NCBI RefSeq assembly: GCF_039535235.1
Contig: NZ_BAAAWU010000001.1
Span: 2,542,001 to 2,606,000 of the forward strand
DNA from: Streptomyces roseoviridis
GTDB lineage: Bacteria > Actinomycetota > Actinomycetes > Streptomycetales > Streptomycetaceae
Reading direction: 5' to 3'
DNA length: 64,000 nucleotides
Below the pieces are notes generated by a model, which did no database searches, was not told the origin of the DNA, and saw only the letters and a program-made list of their open reading frames with translations. Every line of letters starts with the position of its first letter. The stretch's first letter is position 1. Of this stretch, positions 1 through 8,348 are shown one piece after another. Both the position numbers and the translations under genes were made by a program.

Positions 1-61
1 GCAGCTCGGGCAGTTCCTGCATCTGCTCTCGCATCCGCTCCTGCTTCTCCATTCGGCTCAT
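1..61 (-). CDS. 5' end of an unidentified gene, cut by the window edge
   Basis: An ATG at 61 on the minus strand opens a frame that stays open to the window edge (20 codons). The visible start reads MSRMEKQERM and continues charged and methionine/glutamine rich, suggesting a helical N-terminus. A GGTGAGGCAGG stretch just upstream could act as a ribosome binding site. It would be divergent from the flippase-like gene starting near 227. Too little is visible to name a function, and the frame could be chance. Confidence 0.35.
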   Translation of the reverse strand, partial: MSRMEKQERMREQMQELPEL

Positions 62-226
62 CCTGCCTCACCCCACCGACAAGCCCCTGATGCCTCCGTA
101 CGGCCCTCCTTCGTGCCACCATCGTGCGGGCGGTGACTGGTGATACGAGATCAAGAACAAGCAACGACGACAGCGACAGAGCCGGCGACGACGACCACGC
201 ACGCACAGCGGCACGCAGAGACGGAC

Positions 227-2878
227 ATGGTGATGCGGCACGACATCCCGCCTCCGGGGGAGGCCGATCCCGGCGTTCCCGAGCGCGTTTCCGGTGACGA
301 ACCGCTGCTCGCCGCCCGCGTGCACCGGCCGTCCGATCTCATGCGGCTGCTCATCGGCGTCCTCGCCATCGCCCTCGTCATCGCCATCGCCGCCTTCGCC
401 CACGGCACGACGTCCGGTCTCGAACAGGACATCAACAAGGGGGCCGGCGGCGCACCCGACGTCTTCGTCAAGATCGCCGGTCTGGTGTCCTCGATCGCGG
501 TCCTCCTGGTCCCCGTGGCCTTCGCCATCGAGCGGCTCGTCAAACGGGACGGACTGCGGATCGCCGACGGCGTCCTCGCGGCCGTCCTCGCGCACGGCGT
601 GACCCTCGCCACCGACCTGTGGGTGGCGAGGTCGGCGCCCGGGACCATCCAGGACGCGCTGACCCAGGCGCAGTCCGGCGGCGGACTCACCGACCCGGTG
701 CACAACTACCTGGCGCCGGTCATCGCGTACATGACGGCCGTCGGCATGGCCCGCAGGCCGCGCTGGCGGGTGGTGCTGTGGGTGGTGCTGCTGCTCGACG
801 CGTTCACCATGCTCGTCGCCGGTTACACCACCGCCTTCTCGATCATCCTGACCGTCCTGATCGGCTGGACCGTGGCGTACGGGACGCTGTACGCGGTCGG
901 CTCGCCCAACGTCCGGCCCACCGGGCAGACCCTGCTCGCGGGCCTGCGCCGGGTCGGCTTCCGGCCGGTGACGGCGCTGCGCGCCGAGGGCGTGCCGGAG
1001 TCGGCGGACAGCGGGGACCGGGGCCGCCGCTACATCGTGACCCTGGAGGACGGGCCGCCGCTCGACGTGACGGTCGTCGACCGCGAGCAGCAGGCACACG
1101 GCTTCTTCTACCGGGTGTGGCGGCGCATCTCGCTGCGGACGATCACCACCCGCCGCTCCATCGTGTCGCTGCGCCAGGCCCTGGAGCAGGAGGCACTCCT
1201 CGCGTACGCGGCGATCGCGGCGGGCGCGAACGCGCCGAAGCTGATCGCCACCTCCGAGCTGGGCCCGGACGCGGTGATGCTGGTCTACGAGCACCTGGGC
1301 GGCCGGACCCTGGACTCGCTGGACGACAAGGAGATCACCGACGACCTGGTGCGCAGCGCCTGGCGGCAGGTGAAGGCCCTGCAGTCGCGCCGGATCGCGC
1401 ACCGCAGGCTCGCGGGAGACGCGATTCTGGTGGATCGTTCCGGCAAGGTGATCCTCACGGATCTGCGCGGCGGCGAGATCGCCGCCGGTGATCTCGTGCT
1501 GCGGATGGACATCGCCCAGCTGCTCACCACGCTCGGTCTGCGGGTGGGCGCCGAGCGGGCGGTGGCGGCGGCCGTGGAGGTGCTCGGTCCGGACGCGGTC
1601 GCCGACTGCCTGCCGCTGCTGCAGCCGATCGCGTTGAGCCGCTCGACCCGCGCGGAGCTGCGCCGGCTCGCCCGGGAGCGTACGAAGCGGGAGCGCGAGG
1701 CGGTCCTCGCCGCCTCGCAGGCGGCCAAGGAGGCGCGGGCGGAGGAGCGGTCGCAGTCCCAGCTGGACGCGGACCGCCGCGAGGACCGCAGGGCCGCGCG
1801 GGCGGAGAAGCAGGCGGACAAGAAGGCCGAGAAGCGGGCCCTCGACGAGGCCCAGGACGAGGCCCGCGAGGAGGACCTGCTGGCGCAGATCCGGCAGCAG
1901 GTGCTGCGGATCCGGCCGCAGGCGCCGGTGGAGCCGGTGCGCCTGGAGCGGATCAAGCCGCGCACCCTGGTCAGTCTGATCGCGGGCGCCATCGCCGCGT
2001 ACTTCCTGCTGTCGCAGATCGCCCGTACGCCGCTGTCGACGGTCAGCGAGGCGGACTGGCGGTGGGTGGCGGCAGCGGTGCTGTTCTCGGCGCTCAGCTA
2101 TGTGGCGGCGGCGATGAGCCTGCTGGGCTTCGTGCCCGAGCGGGTCGGGTTCTGGCGGACGGTGGTGGCGCAGGTCGCCGGATCGTTCGTGAAGATCGTC
2201 GCGCCGGCGGCCGTCGGCGGCGTCGCCCTGAACACCCGCTTCCTCCAGCGCGCGGGCGTGCGCCCGGGGCTCGCGGTGGCGAGCGTCGGCGCCTCGCAGC
2301 TCTTCGGGCTCGGGGCGCACATCCTGCTGCTGCTGTCCTTCGGCTATCTGACCGGCACGGAGAACTCGCGGTCCTTCACCCCTTCGAGGACGGTGATCGC
2401 CGGCCTGCTGACGGTCGCGGTGCTCGTGCTCGTGGTGACGGCGATCCCGTTCATGCGGAAGTTCGTCTCGACCCGGCTGCGCTCGCTGTTCGCGGGCGTG
2501 GTGCCGCGCATGCTGGACGTGCTCCAGCGGCCCGCGAAGCTGGTCACCGGCATCGGCGGCATGGTGCTGCTGACCGGCGCGTTCGTCCTGTGCCTCGACG
2601 CCTCGATCCGCGCCTTCGGACACGGCAACGTGTCCATCAGCTTCGCGAGCGTGGCCGTGGTCTTCCTCGCGGGCAACGCGCTCGGCTCGGCGGCCCCGAC
2701 CCCCGGCGGCATCGGCGCGGTCGAGGGCGCGCTCACCGTCGGTCTGGTCACGGTGGGCCACCTGCCGCTGGAGGTCGCCACTCCGGCCGTGCTCCTCTAC
2801 CGCCTCCTGACGCTGTGGCTGCCGGTGCTGCCCGGCTGGCTGTGCTTCAACTGGCTGACGAAGCGGGAAGCGCTCTAG
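227..2878 (+). CDS. Flippase-like (UPF0104/LPG-synthase TM type) membrane protein with internal kinase-like domain
   Basis: Large integral membrane protein of 883 aa. Residues from about 40 to 210 hold several hydrophobic segments. A kinase-like region follows at about 250-450, with an HRRLAGDAILVD stretch near residue 391 and a TDLRGG stretch near 411. These occupy the positions of the HRD and DFG loops of AarF/RIO-type kinases, but in degenerate form. Residues about 478-554 are Lys/Glu/Arg/Ala rich and probably coiled coil. From about 581 to the end lies a multi-pass domain of the lysylphosphatidylglycerol synthetase TM region/UPF0104 family (GNALGSAAPTPGGIG), a family linked to lipid or glycolipid flipping. 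An in-frame GTG at 140 would add 29 residues, but those codons (ATA, CGA, CAA, ACA) do not look coding, so I prefer the ATG at 227. The exact substrate is unknown. The fold assignment of the C-terminus is firm; kinase activity is doubtful. Confidence 0.85.
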   Translation: MVMRHDIPPPGEADPGVPERVSGDEPLLAARVHRPSDLMRLLIGVLAIALVIAIAAFAHGTTSGLEQDINKGAGGAPDVFVKIAGLVSSIAVLLVPVAFAIERLVKRDGLRIADGVLAAVLAHGVTLATDLWVARSAPGTIQDALTQAQSGGGLTDPVHNYLAPVIAYMTAVGMARRPRWRVVLWVVLLLDAFTMLVAGYTTAFSIILTVLIGWTVAYGTLYAVGSPNVRPTGQTLLAGLRRVGFRPVTALRAEGVPESADSGDRGRRYIVTLEDGPPLDVTVVDREQQAHGFFYRVWRRISLRTITTRRSIVSLRQALEQEALLAYAAIAAGANAPKLIATSELGPDAVMLVYEHLGGRTLDSLDDKEITDDLVRSAWRQVKALQSRRIAHRRLAGDAILVDRSGKVILTDLRGGEIAAGDLVLRMDIAQLLTTLGLRVGAERAVAAAVEVLGPDAVADCLPLLQPIALSRSTRAELRRLARERTKREREAVLAASQAAKEARAEERSQSQLDADRREDRRAARAEKQADKKAEKRALDEAQDEAREEDLLAQIRQQVLRIRPQAPVEPVRLERIKPRTLVSLIAGAIAAYFLLSQIARTPLSTVSEADWRWVAAAVLFSALSYVAAAMSLLGFVPERVGFWRTVVAQVAGSFVKIVAPAAVGGVALNTRFLQRAGVRPGLAVASVGASQLFGLGAHILLLLSFGYLTGTENSRSFTPSRTVIAGLLTVAVLVLVVTAIPFMRKFVSTRLRSLFAGVVPRMLDVLQRPAKLVTGIGGMVLLTGAFVLCLDASIRAFGHGNVSISFASVAVVFLAGNALGSAAPTPGGIGAVEGALTVGLVTVGHLPLEVATPAVLLYRLLTLWLPVLPGWLCFNWLTKREAL

Positions 2879-2886
2879 CGGGGGTC

Positions 2887-2982
2887 GGCCGGGCGCCCGG
2901 GGCGCGGGTCCGTGGGGCGGGGGCTCCGGCGCGGGGCCGGGCGCCCGGGGCGCGGGCCCGTGGGGCCGGGGCTCCGACGCTG
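2887..2982. repeat. Two-copy 48-bp imperfect tandem repeat in the spacer
   Basis: Right after the flippase stop, a unit beginning GGCCGGGCGCCCGGGGCGCG occurs at 2887 and again at 2935, a period of 48 bp with a few substitutions. Each copy contains a GGGCGCCC palindrome. It could form stem-loops and help end transcription, or be slipped-strand duplication in GC-rich spacer DNA. A third, shorter partial match (CTCCGGCGCGGGG) follows near 2985. Confidence 0.75.
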
Positions 2983-3060
2983 GCTCCGGCGCGGGGCGTG
3001 GGGCCACCCGCTTGGACCTCCGCCCGCGCGGGGGCCGGGCGGGCGGCCGACGATGGGGCC

Positions 3061-4635
3061 ATGCCGATCTCCGTCGCCAAGCGAGCCGTCCTGTCCACCG
3101 CGACCGCCGCCCTGCTGCTGACCGCCGGGTGCTCCGACGACGGGGGGAAGGCGGCCGCTCCCGAGACCGGCGGGCCGAGCGGGCTCGACGGACTCGCGGC
3201 GCAGAAGCTCGACTGGTCGCCGTGCCGGCCCCCGTCCGCGGCGGAGGGCGGCGGTCCCGTGCCGTCCCCGTTGCCGGGCGGCGCGCCGTGGGAGTGCGCG
3301 TTCATGACCGCGCCGCTCGACTACGCCAAGCCCGACGGGGAGACCGTCGACCTGGCCCTCATCCGGGCCGGAGCCCGCGACCGGAGCCGGCGCATCGGCT
3401 CCCTCCTGTTCAACTTCGGCGGCCCCGGCGCCTCCGGCGTCAACGGCCTGCCCGGCTTCGCCGAGAAGTTCGAGACGCTGCGCTCCCGCTACGACCTGGT
3501 CTCCTTCGACCCGCGCGGCGTCGGCCGCAGCGCGCCCGTGGAGTGCGCCACCGACCGGGAGCTCGACGCCTACTACGCCCTCGACTTCATGCCCGACGAC
3601 GCGGCCGAGGAACGGGCCCTGTCCGAGGCGCAGAAGAAGTACGCGGACGGCTGCGAGAGGGACTCGGGCAAGAGGCTCCCCCACCTCGGCACCGAGAACG
3701 CCGCCCGCGACATGGACCTGATGCGCCGGGTCCTCGGTGACGACAAGCTGCACTACTTCGGCATCTCGTACGGCACCGAGCTCGGCGGCGTCTACGCCCA
3801 CCTCTTCCCCTCCCACGTGGGCCGCGCCGTCTTCGACGCCGTCGTCGACCCGGGGGCCGGGGTGGAGGCCGGCGCCCTCGGCCAGGCGAAGGGCTTCCAG
3901 CTGGCGCTGGACAACTTCGCGAAGGACTGCGTGGCCCGCGGGGACGAGTGCACCCTGCCCGGCTCCTCCGTCGCCGAGATCGAGAAGTTCGTCACCGATC
4001 TCCTCGCGTCCCTCGACAAGAAGCCCATCGAGGGCATCGGCGACCGGAAGCTCACCCAGAGCCAGGCCACGAACGGCATCGCGCAGGCCCTGTACTCCAA
4101 GGAGTTCTGGCCCTATCTGGAACAGGGCCTGGACGAGGCGGACGGCGGCAACGGCGCCCTGCTGCTCGCCCTGTCGGACTCCATGAACGGCCGCGACCAG
4201 AACGGCGTCTACAGCAACATCCAGTCCGCCAACACCGCCATCAACTGCGTGGACTACAAGGAGCGCTACACGCTCGGCCAGGCCAGGGAACGGCTGCCGA
4301 AGTTCCGTGCCGTCTCCCCCGTCTTCGGCGACTTCATGGGCTGGGCCCTCTCCAGCTGCTCGTCCTGGCCGGTGCCCGGCAGCTGGGACCACCCCGACGT
4401 CTCGGCCACGGGCTCGGCCCCGATCCTGGTGATCGGCAACACCGGCGACCCGGCCACCCCGTACGAGGGCGCCCGCGCGATGGTGGACGCCCTCGGCAAG
4501 GGCGTCGGCGTGGAACTCACGTACCGGGGCGAGGGGCACGGCGCCTACAACAGCGGCAACCCCTGCGTGAAGGGGGCGACCGACGCGTACCTCCTGGACG
4601 GCAAGGTGCCCAGGAGCGGAACCGTCTGCGGCTAG
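3061..4635 (+). CDS. Secreted lipoprotein alpha/beta-hydrolase, tripeptidyl aminopeptidase (Tap/Slp) family
   Basis: A 524-aa serine peptidase of the S33 type, related to Streptomyces tripeptidyl aminopeptidases and the SlpD/SlpE mycelium-associated proteases. The N-terminus has a lysine/arginine start, a hydrophobic stretch and a lipobox (LLTAGC, Cys around 21), so it should be exported and lipid-anchored. Family motifs are all present: the oxyanion region NFGGPGASG, the nucleophile Ser236 in GISYGTELG, Asp463 in GNTGDPATP and His493 in GEGHGAY. The ATG at 3061 is chosen because the signal sequence begins there. The open frame upstream lies antisense-like in the flippase gene and lacks coding features. 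It is followed 90 bp later by a close paralogue in the same orientation. Probable role: trimming extracellular peptides; true substrate unknown. Confidence 0.92.
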   Translation: MPISVAKRAVLSTATAALLLTAGCSDDGGKAAAPETGGPSGLDGLAAQKLDWSPCRPPSAAEGGGPVPSPLPGGAPWECAFMTAPLDYAKPDGETVDLALIRAGARDRSRRIGSLLFNFGGPGASGVNGLPGFAEKFETLRSRYDLVSFDPRGVGRSAPVECATDRELDAYYALDFMPDDAAEERALSEAQKKYADGCERDSGKRLPHLGTENAARDMDLMRRVLGDDKLHYFGISYGTELGGVYAHLFPSHVGRAVFDAVVDPGAGVEAGALGQAKGFQLALDNFAKDCVARGDECTLPGSSVAEIEKFVTDLLASLDKKPIEGIGDRKLTQSQATNGIAQALYSKEFWPYLEQGLDEADGGNGALLLALSDSMNGRDQNGVYSNIQSANTAINCVDYKERYTLGQARERLPKFRAVSPVFGDFMGWALSSCSSWPVPGSWDHPDVSATGSAPILVIGNTGDPATPYEGARAMVDALGKGVGVELTYRGEGHGAYNSGNPCVKGATDAYLLDGKVPRSGTVCG

Positions 4636-4725
4636 CCAAGCGGCGGGACGCGCGGCGCACGGGCGCCGCCGGGCCACGGCGGCGCCGCCTACGATGGCCG
4701 TCCGGAACGGATCACGGGGGGCGCC

Positions 4726-6297
4726 ATGGCGAGCGGGAGCGGGTTCATACGCAAGGGAGCGGGGCTCGCGCTCGCGGGAGTGCTCGCGGCGGGCTGTACG
4801 GCCTCCGGCGGCGACGCCCCGCCGGCCCCGGCCGGACCGACCGCCCCGCACGGCGCGGGTTCGTCCGCGCCCGCCGCGACGAACGGCGCCGGTTCGTCGC
4901 TGCCCTCCTCCCTCACCGGGCAGCGCCCGGACTGGAAGAGCTGCCCCGCTCCCGAAGGCGGCCGGGCGCCCGGTTCCGACTGGCGCTGCGCGACCGTCAG
5001 GGTGCCCCTCGACCACGCGAAGCCGGCCGGCGCGACCCTCCCGGTTGCCCTCGTCCGCAAGGAGGCCACGGACCGCGGGCGTCGCCTCGGCTCCCTGCTC
5101 TTCAACTTCGGCGGGCCCGGCGCGTCGGGCGTCGACATCCTGCCGCGCGCGGCCGCGGAGTACGGGAAGCTCGGCGAGCGCTACGACCTGGTCTCCTTCG
5201 ACCCGCGGGGCGTCGGCGGCAGCGCGGGCGTGGTCTGCCGCGACGACGCCGAGCAGGACGCCGCGGAGAAGACGGTCGACCTGACCCCGGACACGCCCGC
5301 CGAGGAGGCCGCCTACCTGAAGGACAACGCCGCCTTCGCCGCGGGCTGCGCCCGCCGCTCCGGCACCGTCCTGCCGCACACCAGGACCACCGACACGGCC
5401 CGCGACCTGGACCTGATCCGACAGGTGCTCGGCGACGAGAAGCTGCACTACTTCGGCATGTCGTACGGCACGGAGCTCGGCGCCGCCTACGCCCACCTCT
5501 TCCCCTCCCGGGTGGGCCGGCTCGTCCTGGACGCGGTGGTCGACCCGACCGCCGACACCGCCGGGCACGCCCGCAACCAGACGATCGGTTTCCAGCGGGC
5601 CCTGGACAACTACCTGAGGTCGACCGGGCAGACGCCGCGGGCGGGGACCGAGCGGATCGCCCGGCTGTTGCGGAAGCTGGACCGCGAGCCGCTGCGGGTC
5701 GGCGAGCGGCGGCTCACCGAGGGCCTGGCGACCACCGGGATCGCGGTGACGCTGTACGGGCAGTCCAACTGGCCGCTGCTGACAAAGGCGCTGGAGGAGG
5801 CCGAGCGCGGGGACGGCACCCGGCTGCTGCGGCTCGCCGACTGGTACAACGACCGCGACGAGAGCGGCCACTACGCGACGCAGTCGCACTCCCAGCGGGC
5901 GATCTCCTGCGCGGACTCCGCCGAGCGCCCCACTCCCGCACAGGCGCGGGCACTGCTGCCGGAGTTCCGCCGGCTCTCGCCCGTGTTCGGCGCCTACCTC
6001 GCCTGGGACACCGCCGGCTGGTGCGCCGGGTGGCCGGTGAAGGGCGAGACCCGGGACGTCGACGCGAGCGCGCCCGGCGCCGCCCCGATCCTGGTCGTCG
6101 GCACGACGGGCGATCCGGCCACCCCGTACGAGGGCGCCGAGAAGATGGCGAAGGAGCTGGGCGAGGGCGTCGGGGTGCTCGTCACCAACAAGGGCGAGGG
6201 CCACGGGGCGTACGGCACGTCGGCCTGCGCCACGAGGACGGTCGACGCGTACTTCCTGGACGGCGACGTCCCGGCGTACGGGACGACCTGCTCGTAG
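4726..6297 (+). CDS. Second tandem lipoprotein alpha/beta-hydrolase, tripeptidyl aminopeptidase family
   Basis: A 523-aa paralogue of the gene just upstream, with the same architecture: signal sequence ending in a lipobox (VLAAGC), an Ala/Pro/Gly/Ser linker, then an S33 alpha/beta-hydrolase. The catalytic triad can be read as Ser246 in GMSYGTELG, Asp463 in GTTGDPATP and His493 in GEGHGAY, with the NFGGPGASG oxyanion motif before them. The spacer between the two genes holds a possible -10 (TACGAT near 4691) and a GGGGGG-type ribosome binding site, so this copy may have its own promoter. The pair looks like a local duplication. Divergence is largest in the linker and the region between nucleophile and Asp, suggesting different peptide preference. 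Confidence 0.92.
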   Translation: MASGSGFIRKGAGLALAGVLAAGCTASGGDAPPAPAGPTAPHGAGSSAPAATNGAGSSLPSSLTGQRPDWKSCPAPEGGRAPGSDWRCATVRVPLDHAKPAGATLPVALVRKEATDRGRRLGSLLFNFGGPGASGVDILPRAAAEYGKLGERYDLVSFDPRGVGGSAGVVCRDDAEQDAAEKTVDLTPDTPAEEAAYLKDNAAFAAGCARRSGTVLPHTRTTDTARDLDLIRQVLGDEKLHYFGMSYGTELGAAYAHLFPSRVGRLVLDAVVDPTADTAGHARNQTIGFQRALDNYLRSTGQTPRAGTERIARLLRKLDREPLRVGERRLTEGLATTGIAVTLYGQSNWPLLTKALEEAERGDGTRLLRLADWYNDRDESGHYATQSHSQRAISCADSAERPTPAQARALLPEFRRLSPVFGAYLAWDTAGWCAGWPVKGETRDVDASAPGAAPILVVGTTGDPATPYEGAEKMAKELGEGVGVLVTNKGEGHGAYGTSACATRTVDAYFLDGDVPAYGTTCS

Positions 6298-6310
6298 TCC
6301 GGCGGGACGC

Positions 6311-6348
6311 GGAAGGGCCCGGACCTCGTGCGAGGTCCGGGCCCTTCC
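6311..6348. terminator. Bidirectional hairpin terminator between hydrolase and moeZ
   Basis: A perfect 18-bp inverted repeat, arms 6311-6328 and 6331-6348 (GGAAGGGCCCGGACCTCG and its complement), with only two bases between the arms. It sits between convergent genes, so it can serve both. There is no T-tract, which is usual in Streptomyces. Confidence 0.85.
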
Positions 6349-6357
6349 GCCGTACGC

Positions 6358-7536
6358 CTAGTAGACCGGCTTCTCGGGCTCGATCTGGTTGACCCAGCCG
6401 ATCACGCCGCCGCCGACGTGCACCGCGTCCGCGAAGCCCGCGGACTTGAGCACGGCGAGGACTTCCGCACTGCGGACACCCGTCTTGCAATGCAGGACGA
6501 TCCGCTTGTCCTGGGGGAGGTCCTGGAGGGCGTTGCCCATCAGGAACTCGTTCTTCGGGATCAGGCGGGCGCCCGGGATCGAGACGATCTCGTACTCGTT
6601 CTGCTCGCGGACGTCGATGATGTCGATGGCCTCGCCGTCGTCGATCCACTCCTTGAGCTGCTTGGGAGTGATCGTGGAGCCGAGCGCCGCCTCCTGGGCC
6701 TCCTCGGACACGACGCCGCAGAAGGCCTCGTAGTCGATGAGCTCGGTGACGGTCGGGTTCTCGCCGCAGACCGCGCAGTCGGGGTCCTTGCGGACCTTGA
6801 CCTGGCGGTACTGCATCTCCAGGGCGTCGTAGATCATCAGGCGGCCGACCAGCGGCTCGCCGACGCCCGCGAGGACCTTGATGGCCTCGGTGACCTGGAT
6901 GGAGCCGATGGACGCGCACAGCACGCCCAGGACGCCGCCCTCGGCGCAGGAGGGGACCATGCCCGGCGGCGGGGGCTCCGGGTAGAGGCAGCGGTAGCAG
7001 GGACCGTACTCGGACCAGAAGACCGATGCCTGGCCGTCGAAGCGGTAGATGGAGCCCCAGACGTACGGCTTGTTCAGCAGCACGCAGGCGTCGTTGACCA
7101 GGTACCGGGTCGCGAAGTTGTCGGTGCCGTCGACGATCAGGTCGTACTGGCTGAAGATGTCCATCACGTTCTCGGCCTCGAGCCGCTCTTCGTGAAGGAT
7201 CACGTTCACGTACGGGTTGATGCCGAGCACGCTGTCGCGCGCCGACTCCGCCTTGGACCGGCCGATGTCGGCCTGGCTGTGGATGATCTGGCGCTGGAGG
7301 TTCGACTCGTCGACCTCGTCGAACTCCACGATGCCGAGCGTGCCGACGCCGGCGGCGGCCAGGTACATCAGCGCGGGGGAGCCGAGGCCGCCGGCGCCGA
7401 CACAGAGCACCTTGGCGTTCTTCAGGCGCTTCTGCCCGTCCATCCCGACGTCCGGGATGATCAGGTGGCGGGAGTACCTGCGGACCTCGTCGACGGTGAG
7501 CTCGGCAGCCGGCTCGACCAGGGGTGGCAGCGACAC
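6358..7536 (-). CDS. moeZ: Adenylyltransferase/sulfurtransferase MoeZ (MoeB-rhodanese fusion)
   Basis: 392 aa with an E1-like ThiF/MoeB adenylation domain (about 10-265) fused to a C-terminal rhodanese domain (about 285-392). Visible features: nucleotide-binding GAGGLGS (48-54), zinc-binding CxxC pairs Cys180/Cys183 and Cys254/Cys257, a conserved Cys197 in PSCAEGG, and the rhodanese active-site Cys350 in HCKTGVRS. In actinomycetes such proteins adenylate and thiocarboxylate sulfur-carrier proteins (MoaD, ThiS, CysO and secondary-metabolite carriers), so one MoeZ can feed molybdopterin, thiamine, cysteine and some natural products. It is a single gene between a hairpin terminator and the exopolysaccharide cassette; no sulfur genes adjoin it. 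Identification is firm. Confidence 0.95.
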   Translation of the reverse strand: MSLPPLVEPAAELTVDEVRRYSRHLIIPDVGMDGQKRLKNAKVLCVGAGGLGSPALMYLAAAGVGTLGIVEFDEVDESNLQRQIIHSQADIGRSKAESARDSVLGINPYVNVILHEERLEAENVMDIFSQYDLIVDGTDNFATRYLVNDACVLLNKPYVWGSIYRFDGQASVFWSEYGPCYRCLYPEPPPPGMVPSCAEGGVLGVLCASIGSIQVTEAIKVLAGVGEPLVGRLMIYDALEMQYRQVKVRKDPDCAVCGENPTVTELIDYEAFCGVVSEEAQEAALGSTITPKQLKEWIDDGEAIDIIDVREQNEYEIVSIPGARLIPKNEFLMGNALQDLPQDKRIVLHCKTGVRSAEVLAVLKSAGFADAVHVGGGVIGWVNQIEPEKPVY

Positions 7537-7610
7537 GGAGACCTCATCAATACGCTGGTCGGGATGTCATGAAGACGGTTGTTCTCCCCGTAACACTGCC
7601 ACGCCTCTTC

Positions 7611-8348
7611 TCATTCCGAGACTCCCCGTCCGATACGCGAGACGATTTCGTCCCAGTAGCCGGGCAGCGTGTGGAATTGGTCGCTTTGTCCGGGGTGGCC
7701 CCGGCGGTCGGTCATGAAGACCGTGCCCGCCCCCTGCCAGCGGGCGATCCGCAGGGCCTCCTCCAGGTGGGTGCGGGGCACGCCGTGGACGAGGTGGACG
7801 AACTTCCCCGCCGGATGGTCGGCCGTCCACTCCGCCACCTGCGACCAGCGGTAGTCGGCCCAGGCCCCGGAGAAGGTGACCAGCTGGTCGGCGGCTTCGG
7901 CGTAGCCCGGGTACGGGTGGGTGCCGTGGCCCAGGACGAGATGGGCCTCGCCGTCCCGGAGCGCCTCCAGGGTGGCGGCGATCCGCCGTACGCCGGGCAG
8001 GTCGGCCCGGTCGGCGGGGCAGCGGTCCAGGTAGTAGCCGTCGGCCTTGTACCAGTCCAGGAAGCGCTGGGCCTCCGAAACGACCTCGCCGAAGGGCCGC
8101 GAGCCGTGGCGCAGGTCGAGGTGGCCGAGCACCCGCACGCCCGCGTTCCGCAGCTTGCCCGCCGCCTCCAGGCAGTGCGGGTCGGGCCGGTCGCCGGGGC
8201 CCTCGGCGACGTTGAGGACGGCCCAGTGGACGGGCGTGCCGGGGCGGGTGAGCTCGGCCCACTCGACGGGGGCGAGGAGCGGGTGGGCGTAGCCCGGCAC
8301 GCCGATCCCCGTCTCGGTGACCGTGTGGGCCCTGGTCAGATGCGGCAT
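7611..8348 (-). CDS. Spherulin-4 (SSF4/GH135-like) family protein
   Basis: 245 aa with the hallmarks of the spherulation-specific family 4: a GIGVPGYAHP start, a WAVLNVAEGPG strand-loop, GVRVLGHLDLRHGSRP and the FLDWYKADGYYLDR segment. The family includes fungal Sph3, founder of glycoside hydrolase family 135, which cleaves galactosaminogalactan. By analogy this protein may cut or remodel an N-acetylgalactosamine-containing glycan. Two oddities: no signal peptide or membrane anchor is visible, and the position after the conserved Asp in DGYYLD is Arg where the family usually has Glu. It is the last gene of a minus-strand set and overlaps the end of the epimerase gene by 13 bp, which indicates co-expression. 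Family assignment is good; activity is inferred. Confidence 0.8.
   Translation of the reverse strand: MPHLTRAHTVTETGIGVPGYAHPLLAPVEWAELTRPGTPVHWAVLNVAEGPGDRPDPHCLEAAGKLRNAGVRVLGHLDLRHGSRPFGEVVSEAQRFLDWYKADGYYLDRCPADRADLPGVRRIAATLEALRDGEAHLVLGHGTHPYPGYAEAADQLVTFSGAWADYRWSQVAEWTADHPAGKFVHLVHGVPRTHLEEALRIARWQGAGTVFMTDRRGHPGQSDQFHTLPGYWDEIVSRIGRGVSE

Noticed and set aside
68..3007. 979-codon minus-strand open frame opposite the flippase gene
   Set aside because: Arg/His/Gln/Asp-rich shadow of the plus-strand gene; no domain and no sensible start.
2875..6204. 1109-codon minus-strand frame opposite the two peptidase genes
   Set aside because: Composition of a reverse-complement shadow in high-GC DNA; the plus-strand genes carry complete catalytic motifs.
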